Shown here: positions 18,647-27,764 of the stretch, in pieces
Layout: every line of letters begins with the position of its first letter
Position numbering within the stretch: the first letter of the stretch is position 1
Assembly: GCF_010095445.2 (NCBI RefSeq)
Contig: NZ_WFGV02000031.1
Span: 1-64,000 of the forward strand
DNA length: 64,000 nt
Reading direction: 5' to 3'
DNA from: Pseudomonas sp. TNT3
GTDB lineage: Bacteria > Pseudomonadota > Gammaproteobacteria > Pseudomonadales > Pseudomonadaceae
Program-made: the position numbers and the translations under genes
Notes under the pieces: model-generated
What the model saw: only the letters and a program-made list of their open reading frames with translations
The model's database searches: none
Told to the model about the DNA's origin: nothing

Positions 18647-19501
18647 ATGCCTATCGCGCAGTTGATCAGCCCGCAAGCGTTGGACCTGAAAAAGGAGCAG
18701 CCGGGGCTGGTGATCCTGGATTGCCGTTTCGCCCTTGAAGACCCCGATTACGGTCAGCGCAGCTATGCCGAAGGGCATATTGCCGGGTCGAGTTTTGCCG
18801 ACCTGGAACGTGATTTGAGTGGGACGGTGGTCAAAGGCGTGACCGGGCGCCATCCGTTGCCGGAGCCTGAAGACCTGATCGAACGGCTGCAATCCTTCGG
18901 CATCAATGCCGACAGCGACGTGGTTTTGTACGACGACGGCCCCGGCGCTTTTGCGGCACGCGCCTGGTGGTTGCTGGCCTGGCTGGGCAAACGTGACGGT
19001 GTGTTCATTCTGGATGGCGGGCTAAAGGCCTGGCACGCAGCGGGTCTGCCGTTGAGCCTGGATGCCTGCAATAACAAGCGCGGTACCTTCACTGGAGCGC
19101 CGGACGATTCGCTGACCCTGACCGCCGAAGAGCTTCAACAGCGTCTTGGCCAGCCATCACTGACGTTGCTCGATGCCCGCGCGTTGCCGCGATTCAAAGG
19201 TGAGGTGGAGCCGATCGATCCGGTCGCAGGGCATATTCCTGGCGCGCAGTGTGCGGCGTTCACCGACAACCTGGACAGCGACGGGCGTTTCCTGCCGGCC
19301 GATCAGCTCAAGCAGCGATTCGCCGCGAAGCTCGGTGAGCGCTCGCCGGCGGAATTGGTGGCGTATTGCGGTTCTGGCGTGACGGCTTGCCATAACCTGT
19401 TTGCGTTGAGCCTGGCGGGATATCCGTTGGGTGCGTTGTATGCAGGGTCGTGGAGCGAGTGGATCAACGAGCCTGCGCGAGGCATTGCGAAAGGCGAGTG
19501 A
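18647..19501 (+). CDS. sseA: 3-mercaptopyruvate sulfurtransferase (tandem rhodanese)
   Basis: Two rhodanese domains span 284 residues; only the second carries the active-site cysteine, Cys241, in YCGSGVTACHN. The CGSGVT loop marks mercaptopyruvate sulfurtransferases, whereas thiosulfate sulfurtransferases usually have a CRxGxT loop. The first domain has a non-catalytic loop (DDGPGAFAARAWWLL). It transfers sulfur from 3-mercaptopyruvate to thiols or cyanide in the cytoplasm. AGGAG lies before the ATG. It is 15 bases behind laoR, and ends at a long perfect hairpin shared with the convergent yheT. Confidence 0.9.
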   Translation: MPIAQLISPQALDLKKEQPGLVILDCRFALEDPDYGQRSYAEGHIAGSSFADLERDLSGTVVKGVTGRHPLPEPEDLIERLQSFGINADSDVVLYDDGPGAFAARAWWLLAWLGKRDGVFILDGGLKAWHAAGLPLSLDACNNKRGTFTGAPDDSLTLTAEELQQRLGQPSLTLLDARALPRFKGEVEPIDPVAGHIPGAQCAAFTDNLDSDGRFLPADQLKQRFAAKLGERSPAELVAYCGSGVTACHNLFALSLAGYPLGALYAGSWSEWINEPARGIAKGE

Positions 19502-19507
19502 CAGATC

Positions 19508-19599
19508 AAAAGATCGCAGCCTCGTTCCACTCGACAGCTCCTACAGGGTTATGCGCCCACCTGTAGGAGCTGTCGAGTGGAACGAGGCTGCGATCTTTT
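19508..19599. repeat. Perfect 39-bp inverted repeat, likely bidirectional terminator
   Basis: Arms 19508-19546 and 19561-19599 are exact inverted copies (AAAAGATCGCAGCCTCGTTC... and ...GAACGAGGCTGCGATCTTTT) around 14 bases. It is a different repeat family from the REPINs above, though its inner end (CTCCTACAG) is similar. The right arm overlaps the stop codon of yheT by two bases. The A/T ends and convergent setting fit a terminator. Confidence 0.9.
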
Positions 19600-20632
19600 A
19601 ATGGTTGGCCAACCACTGCGGGATGCGTCTTTCCAGGTAGTAACCCGGCCGCCGGAACGTGCCATCCACAAAGCCGACATGCCCACCTTTGGCCTGCAAT
19701 TCGAATTCAGTGCATGCGGACAATTCGTCCGCTTGCGGCAGGCTGTGCGGGAACACAAAGGGGTCGTCGGCCGCCTGAATGATCAACGTCGGTGTGCGGA
19801 TCTCGCTCAGGAAATATCGGCTTGAAGCACGGCGATAGTAATCCTCGGCATCAACGAAACCATGTAGTGGCGCGGTCACCCGACCGTCGAAATCCCAGAA
19901 GGTGCGCATGTTTTCCAGCGAACCAAGGGCCGCTAACGCTGCGATGCCATCCTCCCGGCCATCATGCTGAAACTGGCGCTGCTTGTTCTTGATGTAGCCG
20001 ACCATCTCGCGCATGAAGTGCGCCTGATAGACCTTTGAGAATCCCTGGCCGATACGGTCGGCGCACTGATCCAGACGAAAAGGCACGGACACCGCCACCG
20101 CGCCGAGCAGCCCGCTTTCACTGCCCGTCTCACCCAGATGCTTGAGCAGGACATTACCGCCCAACGAGTAACCCACCGCGTACAAGGGGGCCAGCGGCCG
20201 TTTGGCTCGCAGGTGCTTGATGGCTTCGGCCAGGTCTTCGCTGGCGCCGGAGTGATAGCTGCGCGGTAGCAGATTCGGTTCGCCCGAGCAGCCTCGCCAG
20301 TTCAGCGCCACGCTCGCCCACCCTTGGGCCGCCAGCGCTTTTTGCACGCCGGCCACGTACGGCGAGTTCGATGAACCGGTCAGACCGTGCAGCACCAATA
20401 CCAACGGCGCATCGGCACTGTGCGGGCCGTGCCAGTCCAGGTCGAGGAAGTCACCATCCTCGAGCCACAGGCGCTCACGCTCCCGAGTGATGTGTGTGGT
20501 TTTGCGCCATAGCGGTCCCCACAAGGTCTGCAGGTGCGGGTTGCCAAGGCCGAAGGCGGGGGAAAAGCGTTCTGAAGAAGGGGGCACAATTGTTCTCGAT
20601 GCAGCGGTGCGCGCCTTGAGCAAGGTGCGCAC
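19598..20632 (-). CDS. yheT: YheT-family alpha/beta hydrolase
   Basis: The product is an alpha/beta hydrolase of up to 344 residues. The family lead is FGLGNPHLQTLWGPLWR, followed by the oxyanion region LVLHGLTGSSNSPYV, the nucleophile elbow VGYSLGGN with Ser, the acid region IQAADDPF and the catalytic His in KGGHVGFVDG. The family's natural substrate is unsettled (esterase or lipase-like). The start is uncertain: GTG at 20632 has no clear ribosome binding site, and GTG at 20587 (329 residues) begins nearer the conserved region. It follows rsmD by 18 bases, so co-transcription is likely. Confidence 0.87.
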   Translation of the reverse strand: MRTLLKARTAASRTIVPPSSERFSPAFGLGNPHLQTLWGPLWRKTTHITRERERLWLEDGDFLDLDWHGPHSADAPLVLVLHGLTGSSNSPYVAGVQKALAAQGWASVALNWRGCSGEPNLLPRSYHSGASEDLAEAIKHLRAKRPLAPLYAVGYSLGGNVLLKHLGETGSESGLLGAVAVSVPFRLDQCADRIGQGFSKVYQAHFMREMVGYIKNKQRQFQHDGREDGIAALAALGSLENMRTFWDFDGRVTAPLHGFVDAEDYYRRASSRYFLSEIRTPTLIIQAADDPFVFPHSLPQADELSACTEFELQAKGGHVGFVDGTFRRPGYYLERRIPQWLANH

Positions 20633-20650
20633 CTTTTTCAGGCCAGTCGA

Positions 20651-21262
20651 TTAACCGGCGATCTCTGCCATACGTTGCCACAACGCGTAGTACACCCGCC
20701 CGGATTTTTGCTCCCGGTGGAGGCGCCAGTTACCGGGCAGGCCCAGGGCAGAAGGCGCATTTTCGCTTTCGGTGTAGATCCAGGCTTCATTGGCCAGCCA
20801 TTGGCGCTCTTCCAGCAGCGTGCAGACGGTTGGCAGCAGATTCTGGTTGAACGGCGGATCCAGGAATACCAGGTCGTATTCAACCGCGGTCTGGGTTTCC
20901 AGATAGCGTAAGGCATCGGCCGTCTGGATCTGGCCAGTGGTGCAGCGCAGGGTGCCCAGGTGTTCCTTGATGCTCGCTACCGCGATGTTGCTGGCGTCCA
21001 GGGCCTGGCCCATCGCTGCGCCACGGGACAACGCTTCGAGAAACAGCGCGCCACTGCCGGCGAACGGATCAAACACTTTGGCGCCAGCGACATAGGGCGC
21101 GAGCCAGTTGAACAGGGTTTCACGCACCCGGTCAGGCGTCGGACGCAAGCCCGGCGCATCGGGGAAGCTCAGCTTGCGGCTGCCCCATTCCCCGCCAATG
21201 ATACGAAGTTGGTTCACACCGTTGTGCACGTTGTGTACGGGTTTTTTAGCACGAGTGGCCAT
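20651..21262 (-). CDS. rsmD: 16S rRNA (guanine(966)-N2)-methyltransferase
   Basis: This 203-residue methyltransferase modifies G966 of 16S rRNA in the 30S subunit. It has LRIIGGEWGSRKLSFP and GLRPTPDRVRETLFNWL at the N-terminus, the AdoMet motif VFDPFAGSGALFLEALSRGA and the catalytic LVFLDPPFNQ. The order M16 peptidases - rsmD - hydrolase matches PA0372-PA0368 from memory. The start overlaps the stop of the upstream M16 gene by one base, so these genes form one operon. Confidence 0.96.
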   Translation of the reverse strand: MATRAKKPVHNVHNGVNQLRIIGGEWGSRKLSFPDAPGLRPTPDRVRETLFNWLAPYVAGAKVFDPFAGSGALFLEALSRGAAMGQALDASNIAVASIKEHLGTLRCTTGQIQTADALRYLETQTAVEYDLVFLDPPFNQNLLPTVCTLLEERQWLANEAWIYTESENAPSALGLPGNWRLHREQKSGRVYYALWQRMAEIAG

Positions 21263-22752
21263 TAATGCTCCGGAACCCCGAGCGGTTGCTCGGCAGGTTT
21301 ATCAGATGGGGCCGGTAACGGCTTTTGCGGCACGGTCGGGCCAGCGCTGACGATGACCAGTTTGTCCGTGCTCAAGTGTTTGTTCAGTGCAGCTTTGACC
21401 TGTTCCACCGTCAGGCTCTGGGACTCGCGCATGAAGTCATCCAGGTAGTTCAACGGCAGGTTGTAGAAGCCCATTGCACCCAGTTGCCCGACGATATCGG
21501 CGTTGCTGGCGGTGGACAGCGGGAAGCTGCCCGCCAGTTCACGCTTGGCGTCGTCGAGTTCTTTTTCGGTAGGACCGGTTTTAAGGTAGTCGGCGAGCAC
21601 GTCCTGTACCAGTTTCAGCGTGCCTTCGCTCATCTCGGCGCGGGTCTGCAGGTTGATCATGAACGGGCCGCGCGCCTGCATCGGGGTGAAGCCCGAATAG
21701 ACACCGTAAGCCAGGCCGCGCTTCTCGCGCACTTCGCTCATCAGTCGGGTGCCGAAGCCACCGCCGCCGAGGATCTGGTTGCCCATGGACAGTGCGGCAT
21801 AGTCCGGATCGTCCCGGTCGATGCCCAGTTGCGCGAGCATCAGGTTGGTCTGTTTGGACGGGAATTCGATATGACCAACGCTGGCCTTCGGATCAGCTGG
21901 TTGCGGGATTTTTGCCAGGGCCGGGCCTTTTGGCAGCGCGCTGGAAACCTGCGAAGCAATGGCCTCGGCTTCCGCGCGGGACAGGTCCCCCACCAATGCG
22001 ATCACGACGTTGCCGGCGGCATAGGCTTTCTCATGAAACGCCTTGAGCTGCGCCAGCGTGATAGCCGGTATGGATTTCGCCGTGCCGTCGCTGGAGTGCG
22101 CGTAAGGGTGATCGCCGTACAGGCGATTCATCAGCTCCAGGCTCGCCAGTTTGCCGGGGTTCTGTTTCTGATATTCGAAGCCGGCGAGCATCTGGTTCTT
22201 GATGCGCGCGAAGGAGTCGGCCGGAAAGGTCGGTTGACCCGCGACTTCGGAGAACAGTTTCAGCGCAGGCTCTCGTTTATCCGCCGCGCTAAGGCTGCGT
22301 AGCGAAAGGAGCGCCATGTCCTTGAACGCGCCGTTGCTAAAATCTGCACCCAAGCCTTCGAAGCCCTGGGCGATGGCGCCGACATCCTTGCCCGCAACAC
22401 CTTCGTTAAGCATCGCGTTGGTCAGCAACGCCAGGCCCGGTGCGTTGCCGTCCTGGCTGCTGCCGGCGGCGAAGATCAGACGCATGTCGAACATCGGCAG
22501 CTCGCGGGCTTCGACGAACATCACCTTGGCGCCTTCCGCCGTGTTCCAGGTTTGCACGTTGAGTGTGCGATGACTTGGGGCTTTGCCGTCGAGTTCGGCC
22601 AGCGATTGCAGCTTTTGGCTGGATTTGGCTTTGTCGAGGGCTTCGCTGGCGGTCGACTCGTCGGGCCGGAACAGGTAGGCGACGGCGGACCCGATCAGGG
22701 CGACAACGATCAAGCCGATCAGGGCTACGCGTGGTTTTTTACGCTCACTCAT
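21262..22752 (-). CDS. M16-family peptidase subunit lacking the zinc motif
   Basis: The 496-residue protein begins with an uncleaved signal/anchor (VALIGLIVVALIGSAVAYLF, about residues 9-28), so it should face the periplasm. It has M16 domain features (LPMFDMRLIFAAGSSQDG, GGGGFGTRLMSEVREKRGLAYGVYS), but the place of HxxEH reads LALLTNAMLNEGV, so it cannot bind zinc in the normal way. It probably acts as the substrate-binding partner of the catalytic M16 protein encoded immediately upstream, with which it overlaps by 8 bases. The start at 22752 is chosen because it begins directly before the anchor. Substrate unknown. Confidence 0.9.
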   Translation of the reverse strand: MSERKKPRVALIGLIVVALIGSAVAYLFRPDESTASEALDKAKSSQKLQSLAELDGKAPSHRTLNVQTWNTAEGAKVMFVEARELPMFDMRLIFAAGSSQDGNAPGLALLTNAMLNEGVAGKDVGAIAQGFEGLGADFSNGAFKDMALLSLRSLSAADKREPALKLFSEVAGQPTFPADSFARIKNQMLAGFEYQKQNPGKLASLELMNRLYGDHPYAHSSDGTAKSIPAITLAQLKAFHEKAYAAGNVVIALVGDLSRAEAEAIASQVSSALPKGPALAKIPQPADPKASVGHIEFPSKQTNLMLAQLGIDRDDPDYAALSMGNQILGGGGFGTRLMSEVREKRGLAYGVYSGFTPMQARGPFMINLQTRAEMSEGTLKLVQDVLADYLKTGPTEKELDDAKRELAGSFPLSTASNADIVGQLGAMGFYNLPLNYLDDFMRESQSLTVEQVKAALNKHLSTDKLVIVSAGPTVPQKPLPAPSDKPAEQPLGVPEH

Positions 22753-24100
22753 GAGTCGTCTCCAATGGCAGTACATGGGCGACGCTGAGACGTTCGCGTG
22801 TGAAGTACAACTTGGCGGCGTTCTGGATATCTTGCGGGGTCACGCTTTCCAGGTCGGCGAGTTCCGTGTCCATCAGCTTCCAGGACAGGCCCACGGTCTC
22901 CAATTGACCGATGGCAGTGGCCTGGCTGGTGATCGAGTCGCGCTCGTAGACCAGGCCGGCGATAACTTGAGCGCGCACGCGTTCCAGTTCTTCGGCAGTC
23001 GGCGCGGTGGTTTTCAACTGTTCGAGCAGTTTCCACAAGCCGGCTTCGGCTTGGGCGATGGTTTTGTTTTTCTGAGTGTTGGGCGTTGCCGACAGGGTGA
23101 ACAGGCTGTCGCCACGGGTATAGGCGTCGTAGCTCGACGCGCCACCGGACACAAGCTCTTCGCCGCGTTCCAGCTGAGTCGGGATGCGTCCGCTGTAGCC
23201 GCCATCGAGCAGGGCTGAAATCAGGCGCAAGGCGTTTACCGAGCGTTTGTCTTCAGCAGTAGCGATGCTCGGTACGTTGAAGCCCAGCATCAGGCTCGGC
23301 AATTGAGTCTGCACGTGCAGGGTGATCTGCCGTTCGCCAGGCTCTGCCAACTCAAGCGGGATTTTAGCGGGCGGCACGTCGCGCTTGGCGATCGGGCCGA
23401 AATAGCGCTGGGCCAGGGTTTTCACTTCGTCCGGGGTCACGTCGCCGACCACCACAAGGGTGGCATTGTTCGGCACGTACCAGGATTGATACCAGTGGCG
23501 CAGTTCTTCGACTTTCATGCGGTCCAGGTCAGCCATCCAGCCGATGGTCGGCGTGTGGTAACCGCTGGCCGGATAGGCCATGGCCTTGAAGCGCTCGTAC
23601 GCCTTGGACATCGGCTTGTCGTCGGTGCGCAGGCGGCGTTCTTCTTTAATGACCTCGATTTCGCGGGCGAACTCGTCAGCCGGCAGGCGCAGGCTGGCCA
23701 TGCGGTCGGCTTCGAGCTCAAACGCCACGCCCAGACGGTCACGGGCCAGTACCTGGTAGTACGCGGTGAAGTCGTCGCTGGTGAAGGCATTCTCTTCGGC
23801 ACCGAGGTCGCGCAGGATCAGCGACGCTTCGCCGGGGCCGACTTTTTCGCTGCCCTTGAACATCATGTGTTCCAAGGCGTGGGACAAACCGGTCTGGCCT
23901 GGGGTCTCGTAGCTGGAGCCGACCTTGTACCAGACCTGGGAAACCACGACTGGGGCACGATGGTCTTCGCGCACAACGACCTTCAGGCCGTTATCAAGGG
24001 TGAATTCGTGGGTGGGTTGCGGGTCGGCAGCCAAGGCTGAAAGTGGCAGACAAACTGTGCTGAGCAGCAGGCCTGCAGCGCGGCGGGCTAGAGCATTCAT
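22745..24100 (-). CDS. Zinc-dependent M16 peptidase, catalytic subunit
   Basis: The product has 451 residues with a signal peptide (LARRAAGLLLSTVCLPLSAL). The inverted zinc motif HALEHMMF occurs in GLSHALEHMMFKGSEKVGPG. A downstream glutamate-containing helix (LGVAFELEADRMASLRLP) completes the M16B active site. The second half contains the inactive domain with GGYSGRIPTQLERGEELVSG. Periplasmic M16B enzymes often work as heterodimers with a motif-less partner, as encoded directly downstream. It is divergent from ftsY. Substrates are unknown; small peptides are plausible. Confidence 0.93.
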   Translation of the reverse strand: MNALARRAAGLLLSTVCLPLSALAADPQPTHEFTLDNGLKVVVREDHRAPVVVSQVWYKVGSSYETPGQTGLSHALEHMMFKGSEKVGPGEASLILRDLGAEENAFTSDDFTAYYQVLARDRLGVAFELEADRMASLRLPADEFAREIEVIKEERRLRTDDKPMSKAYERFKAMAYPASGYHTPTIGWMADLDRMKVEELRHWYQSWYVPNNATLVVVGDVTPDEVKTLAQRYFGPIAKRDVPPAKIPLELAEPGERQITLHVQTQLPSLMLGFNVPSIATAEDKRSVNALRLISALLDGGYSGRIPTQLERGEELVSGGASSYDAYTRGDSLFTLSATPNTQKNKTIAQAEAGLWKLLEQLKTTAPTAEELERVRAQVIAGLVYERDSITSQATAIGQLETVGLSWKLMDTELADLESVTPQDIQNAAKLYFTRERLSVAHVLPLETTHE

Positions 24101-24444
24101 TCGTTTTTAAACCTGTTGGGCTGCCCGCTTGGTCTTAGCGTCAGCGGGCGAGAGGGTGCTAGGATACTGATCCGTTTTACTGGCGGCCACGCCTATAAGG
24201 CCTTTGATCGGTCAGCAGGTTGTTTGGGTTTGCGGCGTGAACTTTGAGTTTGTCAGCTAAACTCTGCGTTTTCGCCGACGATGCCGTTCCAGTCCTTCGT
24301 ATTAGTCGACCTTTGAGGTGCCGTTGGCACCTCGACAAAATGTTGCGCGTGAACAAGCTGGATCAATCGCAGTCTGTTCTGCATCGAATATTTATTTGCC
24401 GGGGCGCCCTTAGGCGCGTCGCTACCGTGAGATAGCCGTCCTCC
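24101..24444. promoter_or_regulatory. Divergent intergenic region with a hairpin before ftsY
   Basis: These 344 bases separate the M16 peptidase and ftsY starts and hold no gene I can support. The main structure is a perfect 8-bp hairpin, GAGGTGCC (24315-24322) and GGCACCTC (24326-24333) with a three-base loop, followed by AAAATG on the ftsY side. No U-run follows, so it is not a typical terminator; it could be a leader stem or an operator. Confidence 0.5.
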
Positions 24445-25965
24445 ATGTTTGGTTCCAACGACGACAAGAAGACCCCAGCTGCGGCTGGTGAGAAGAAAAG
24501 CCTGTTCGGATGGCTGCGCAAAAAGCCGCAGGAACCCGTCGTCGAACAGCCACAGCCCACTCCTGAGCCAACGCCTGCGCCTTTAATAGAAGAAGAGCCC
24601 GCGCCGATTTTCCTGCCGATAGCCGAGCCGGTACTTCAGCCAGTGGTTGAGGCTGAGCCGGAAGTGGTGGCTCAGCCATCGAAGCCAGCTGCCGAGCCGT
24701 GGCTGACGCTGCCAGTGGCGGAAGAGCCGGTGGCGCTGGTCGAGGATGATGTGGCGCCGCACGTGACGCCACCGATCCCTGCGCCAACTTCATTTACGCC
24801 TGAGCCTGTCCAGGCGCCAGTGATTGAGCCAATCGTCGAGCCTGTTTTGGTTGTGGCCGAGCCTGCGCCTGTTGCCCCGGAACCTGTCATCCCTGCGTTC
24901 GTTGCGCCCGCCGCTCCGGTGGTTCAAGCGCCTGAGCCTGCGCCGATCGTTGCTCCGGTTCCTGCTCCTGCTGTTGAAGTGCCTGTCGTACCGGTCGAAG
25001 CCCCAGCTGAACCTGCGCGCACTGAAGAAACCAAAGCCGGTTTCTTCGCCCGCCTCAAGCAAGGCCTGTCGAAGACCAGCGCCAGTATCGGCGAGGGGAT
25101 GGCCAGCCTGTTCCTGGGCAAGAAAATCATCGATGACGAGTTGCTCGAAGACATCGAAACCCGTTTGCTGACCGCTGATGTCGGCGTGGAAGCCACCTCG
25201 GTGATCATCCAGCGCCTGACCCAAAAGGTTGCGCGCAAAGAACTGGCTGATGCCGATGCGCTGTACAAATCCCTTCAGGCTGAACTGGCTGCAATGCTGA
25301 AGCCTGTCGAACAGCCGCTGAAAATTGCCTCGCAGAATAAGCCGTTCGTGATTCTGGTTGTCGGCGTCAATGGCGCCGGCAAGACCACCACCATCGGCAA
25401 ACTCGCCAAGAAACTGCAGCTGGAAGGCAAGAAAGTCATGCTCGCCGCAGGCGACACCTTCCGTGCGGCGGCGGTCGAGCAGTTGCAGGTCTGGGGTGAG
25501 CGCAACAAGATTCCGGTCATCGCCCAGCACACCGGTGCCGATTCCGCTTCGGTTATCTTCGATGCCGTGCAGGCCGCCAAGGCTCGTGGCATCGACGTGC
25601 TGATCGCGGATACCGCCGGTCGTCTGCACACCAAAGACAATCTGATGGAAGAGCTGAAAAAGGTTCGTCGGGTGATCAGCAAGCTCGACGCTGACGCGCC
25701 CCACGAGGTGCTGTTGGTCCTCGACGCGGGCACGGGTCAGAACGCGATCAGCCAGGCTAAACAGTTCAACCAGACCGTTGAATTGACCGGTCTGGCACTG
25801 ACCAAACTCGATGGCACCGCCAAAGGCGGGGTGATTTTTGCCCTGGCCAAGCAGTTTGGTTTACCGATTCGCTACATCGGCGTCGGTGAAGGCATCGACG
25901 ATTTGCGTACTTTTGAAGCAGAACCCTTTGTCCAGGCACTGTTTGCCGAGCGGGAGCGTTCATGA
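24445..25965 (+). CDS. ftsY: Signal recognition particle receptor FtsY
   Basis: This SRP receptor GTPase docks ribosome-nascent chain complexes at the inner membrane. It has 506 residues: a long acidic, Pro/Glu/Val-rich A domain (to about residue 190), an N domain starting near KAGFFARLKQGLSKTSASIG, then the G domain with G1 GVNGAGKTTTIGKLA (about residue 307), AAGDTFRAAAVEQL, DTAGRLHTK, TKLDGTAKGG and GVGEGIDDL. The A domain is rich in EP/PA repeats, which explains the many antisense open frames there. It overlaps ftsE by four bases (ATGA), so ftsY-ftsE-ftsX are translationally coupled. The ribosome binding site at the ATG is weak. Confidence 0.98.
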   Translation: MFGSNDDKKTPAAAGEKKSLFGWLRKKPQEPVVEQPQPTPEPTPAPLIEEEPAPIFLPIAEPVLQPVVEAEPEVVAQPSKPAAEPWLTLPVAEEPVALVEDDVAPHVTPPIPAPTSFTPEPVQAPVIEPIVEPVLVVAEPAPVAPEPVIPAFVAPAAPVVQAPEPAPIVAPVPAPAVEVPVVPVEAPAEPARTEETKAGFFARLKQGLSKTSASIGEGMASLFLGKKIIDDELLEDIETRLLTADVGVEATSVIIQRLTQKVARKELADADALYKSLQAELAAMLKPVEQPLKIASQNKPFVILVVGVNGAGKTTTIGKLAKKLQLEGKKVMLAAGDTFRAAAVEQLQVWGERNKIPVIAQHTGADSASVIFDAVQAAKARGIDVLIADTAGRLHTKDNLMEELKKVRRVISKLDADAPHEVLLVLDAGTGQNAISQAKQFNQTVELTGLALTKLDGTAKGGVIFALAKQFGLPIRYIGVGEGIDDLRTFEAEPFVQALFAERERS

Positions 25966-26633
25966 TTCGTTTCGAACAGGTCGGTAAGCGCTACCCGAAC
26001 GGTCACGTCGGCTTGCATGAGCTGAGCTTTCGAGTTCGTCGGGGTGAATTCTTGTTTGTAACCGGGCATTCCGGCGCCGGTAAAAGCACGCTGTTGCGCC
26101 TGTTGCTGGCCATGGAGCGTCCGACCACAGGTAAATTGCTGCTGGCCGGGCAAGATCTGGCCACCATCAGCAATGCGCAGATTCCATTCCTGCGGCGGCA
26201 GATTGGGGTGGTGTTCCAGAATCACCAGTTGCTGTTCGATCGCACGGTGTTCAACAACGTCGCGTTGCCATTGCAGATCCTGGGCCTGTCCAAGGCCGAG
26301 ATCGTCAAGCGTGTGGATTCGGCTCTGGAGCGCGTGGCGCTGTCGGACAAGACCGACCTGTATCCGGGTGACCTGTCTACCGGCCAACAGCAGCGGGTGG
26401 GCATCGCCCGGGCCATTGTTCACCGTCCGGCCTTGCTGCTGGCGGACGAACCCACCGGTAACCTCGACCCGCGTCTGGCGGCCGAGATTATGGGCGTGTT
26501 CGAAGACATCAACCGCCTGGGTACCAGCGTGTTGATCGCCAGTCACGACCTGGCACTGATCGCCCGCATGCGTCATCGCATGCTGACCCTGCAGCGTGGC
26601 CGGTTGATCGGCGACGGGGAGGCCGGCGTATGA
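25962..26633 (+). CDS. ftsE: Cell division ATP-binding protein FtsE
   Basis: This 223-residue ABC ATPase has Walker A GHSGAGKSTLL, a Q-loop in VVFQNHQLL, signature LSTGQQQRVGIARA, Walker B LLLADEPTGNLDP and the H-loop in IASHDLALI. It pairs with FtsX at the division septum and, in other gamma-proteobacteria, activates amidases through EnvC-type partners rather than transporting a substrate. It overlaps ftsX by four bases. Confidence 0.98.
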   Translation: MIRFEQVGKRYPNGHVGLHELSFRVRRGEFLFVTGHSGAGKSTLLRLLLAMERPTTGKLLLAGQDLATISNAQIPFLRRQIGVVFQNHQLLFDRTVFNNVALPLQILGLSKAEIVKRVDSALERVALSDKTDLYPGDLSTGQQQRVGIARAIVHRPALLLADEPTGNLDPRLAAEIMGVFEDINRLGTSVLIASHDLALIARMRHRMLTLQRGRLIGDGEAGV

Positions 26634-27652
26634 GTGCGACACGCACCCCCAAGGTTTCCGAGCGCGTTGCCCCGAAGGCCGCCGACCCGCAGCCGCAGAA
26701 GAAAAAACGTAACGATGATGATGGTCCGGATTTCGCGACATTGTTTCGTGCCTGGGTCGAGAGCCACCGTGCCAGCTTGCTGGACAGCTTGCGTCGATTG
26801 GGCAAGCAACCGATCGGCAGCTTCTTTACGTGCATGGTGATGGCGGTTGCCCTCAGCTTGCCCATGGGCCTGTCACTTTTGCTAAACAACGTGGAGCGGC
26901 TGGGCGGGTCCTGGCAGCGTGCAGCGCAGATTTCCCTGTACCTGCAACTCGACGCCAGCCCGACCGAGGGTGAAGCGCTGCGCGAGCAGATCAAGGGCAT
27001 GCCCGGTGTCGCGGAGGCCGAATACGTTGGCCGTGATCAGGCGCTGGAAGAGTTCCAGCAGCAGTCCGGTCTGGGTGACGCGCTCAAGGAGCTACCGGAA
27101 AACCCCTTGCCGGGCGTGGTTCTGGTGACGCCCAACGAAGTCGACAAGCCCGCGCTTGAAGCATTGAGACAAAAACTTTCCGAGTTGCCGAAGGTACAGC
27201 AGGCGCAACTTGATCTAGTCTGGGTCGAACGTTTGGCGGCGATTCTCAAGCTGGGTGACCGATTTGTCTTCGGCCTGACCGTGCTTCTGGTTTCTGCATT
27301 ACTTTTGGTGATAGGCAATACCATTCGTCTTCATATTGAAAACCGCCGCACAGAGATAGAAGTGATTAAACTCGTCGGCGGCACTGACAGTTATGTGCGC
27401 AGGCCTTTTCTGTATATGGGTGCGTTGTATGGCTTCGGTGCGGGGATTTTTTCATGGGGCGTTCTGGCGTTCGGCCTGGACTGGCTGAACGATGCCGTCG
27501 TCGGTCTGGCCGGTTTGTACGGCAGTAATTTTGCGCTGGCGGGAGTGCCAGTAGCCGACGGTCTGTCTCTCTTGCTTGGCGCTGTGCTGTTGGGGTATAT
27601 CGGTGCATGGATTGCAGTCGCACGCCACCTGCGGGAGCTTGCGCCGAAGTAA
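26630..27652 (+). CDS. ftsX: Cell division membrane protein FtsX
   Basis: The 340-residue protein has a basic cytoplasmic N-terminus ([12 protein letters not shown]), a first membrane span near residues 64-84 ([20 protein letters not shown]), a periplasmic domain (about 100-210) and three C-terminal spans (around 220-245, 265-290 and 305-330). This is the four-span topology of FtsX. The periplasmic domain is the expected contact with amidase activators. Translation is coupled to ftsE. The next gene, rpoH, begins 112 bases downstream with its own promoter candidate. Confidence 0.97.
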   Translation: MSATRTPKVSERVAPKAADPQPQKKKRNDDDGPDFATLFRAWVESHRASLLDSLRRLGKQPIGSFFTCMVMAVALSLPMGLSLLLNNVERLGGSWQRAAQISLYLQLDASPTEGEALREQIKGMPGVAEAEYVGRDQALEEFQQQSGLGDALKELPENPLPGVVLVTPNEVDKPALEALRQKLSELPKVQQAQLDLVWVERLAAILKLGDRFVFGLTVLLVSALLLVIGNTIRLHIENRRTEIEVIKLVGGTDSYVRRPFLYMGALYGFGAGIFSWGVLAFGLDWLNDAVVGLAGLYGSNFALAGVPVADGLSLLLGAVLLGYIGAWIAVARHLRELAPK

Positions 27653-27689
27653 TATCATTTTGCTCGTATTGACCTTTCAGCGTTTATGG

Positions 27690-27716
27690 GAACTTGTTCT
27701 TCGGTTTCCGGTCAAT
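27690..27716 (+). promoter_or_regulatory. Candidate AlgU (sigma-22/RpoE-type) promoter of rpoH
   Basis: GAACTT (27690-27695) is followed after 16 bases by TCAAT (27712-27716), close to the AlgU consensus GAACTT-N16/17-TCtgA. It lies 75 bases before the rpoH start. AlgU-dependent rpoH transcription is known in P. aeruginosa. The remaining leader ends with CGGAGGTTTTTTCGT before the ATG. Confidence 0.6.
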
Positions 27717-27764
27717 TTTCGCAGTGCTGAACTGCACGAGTTTGTAAGTCGGAGGTTTTTTCGT

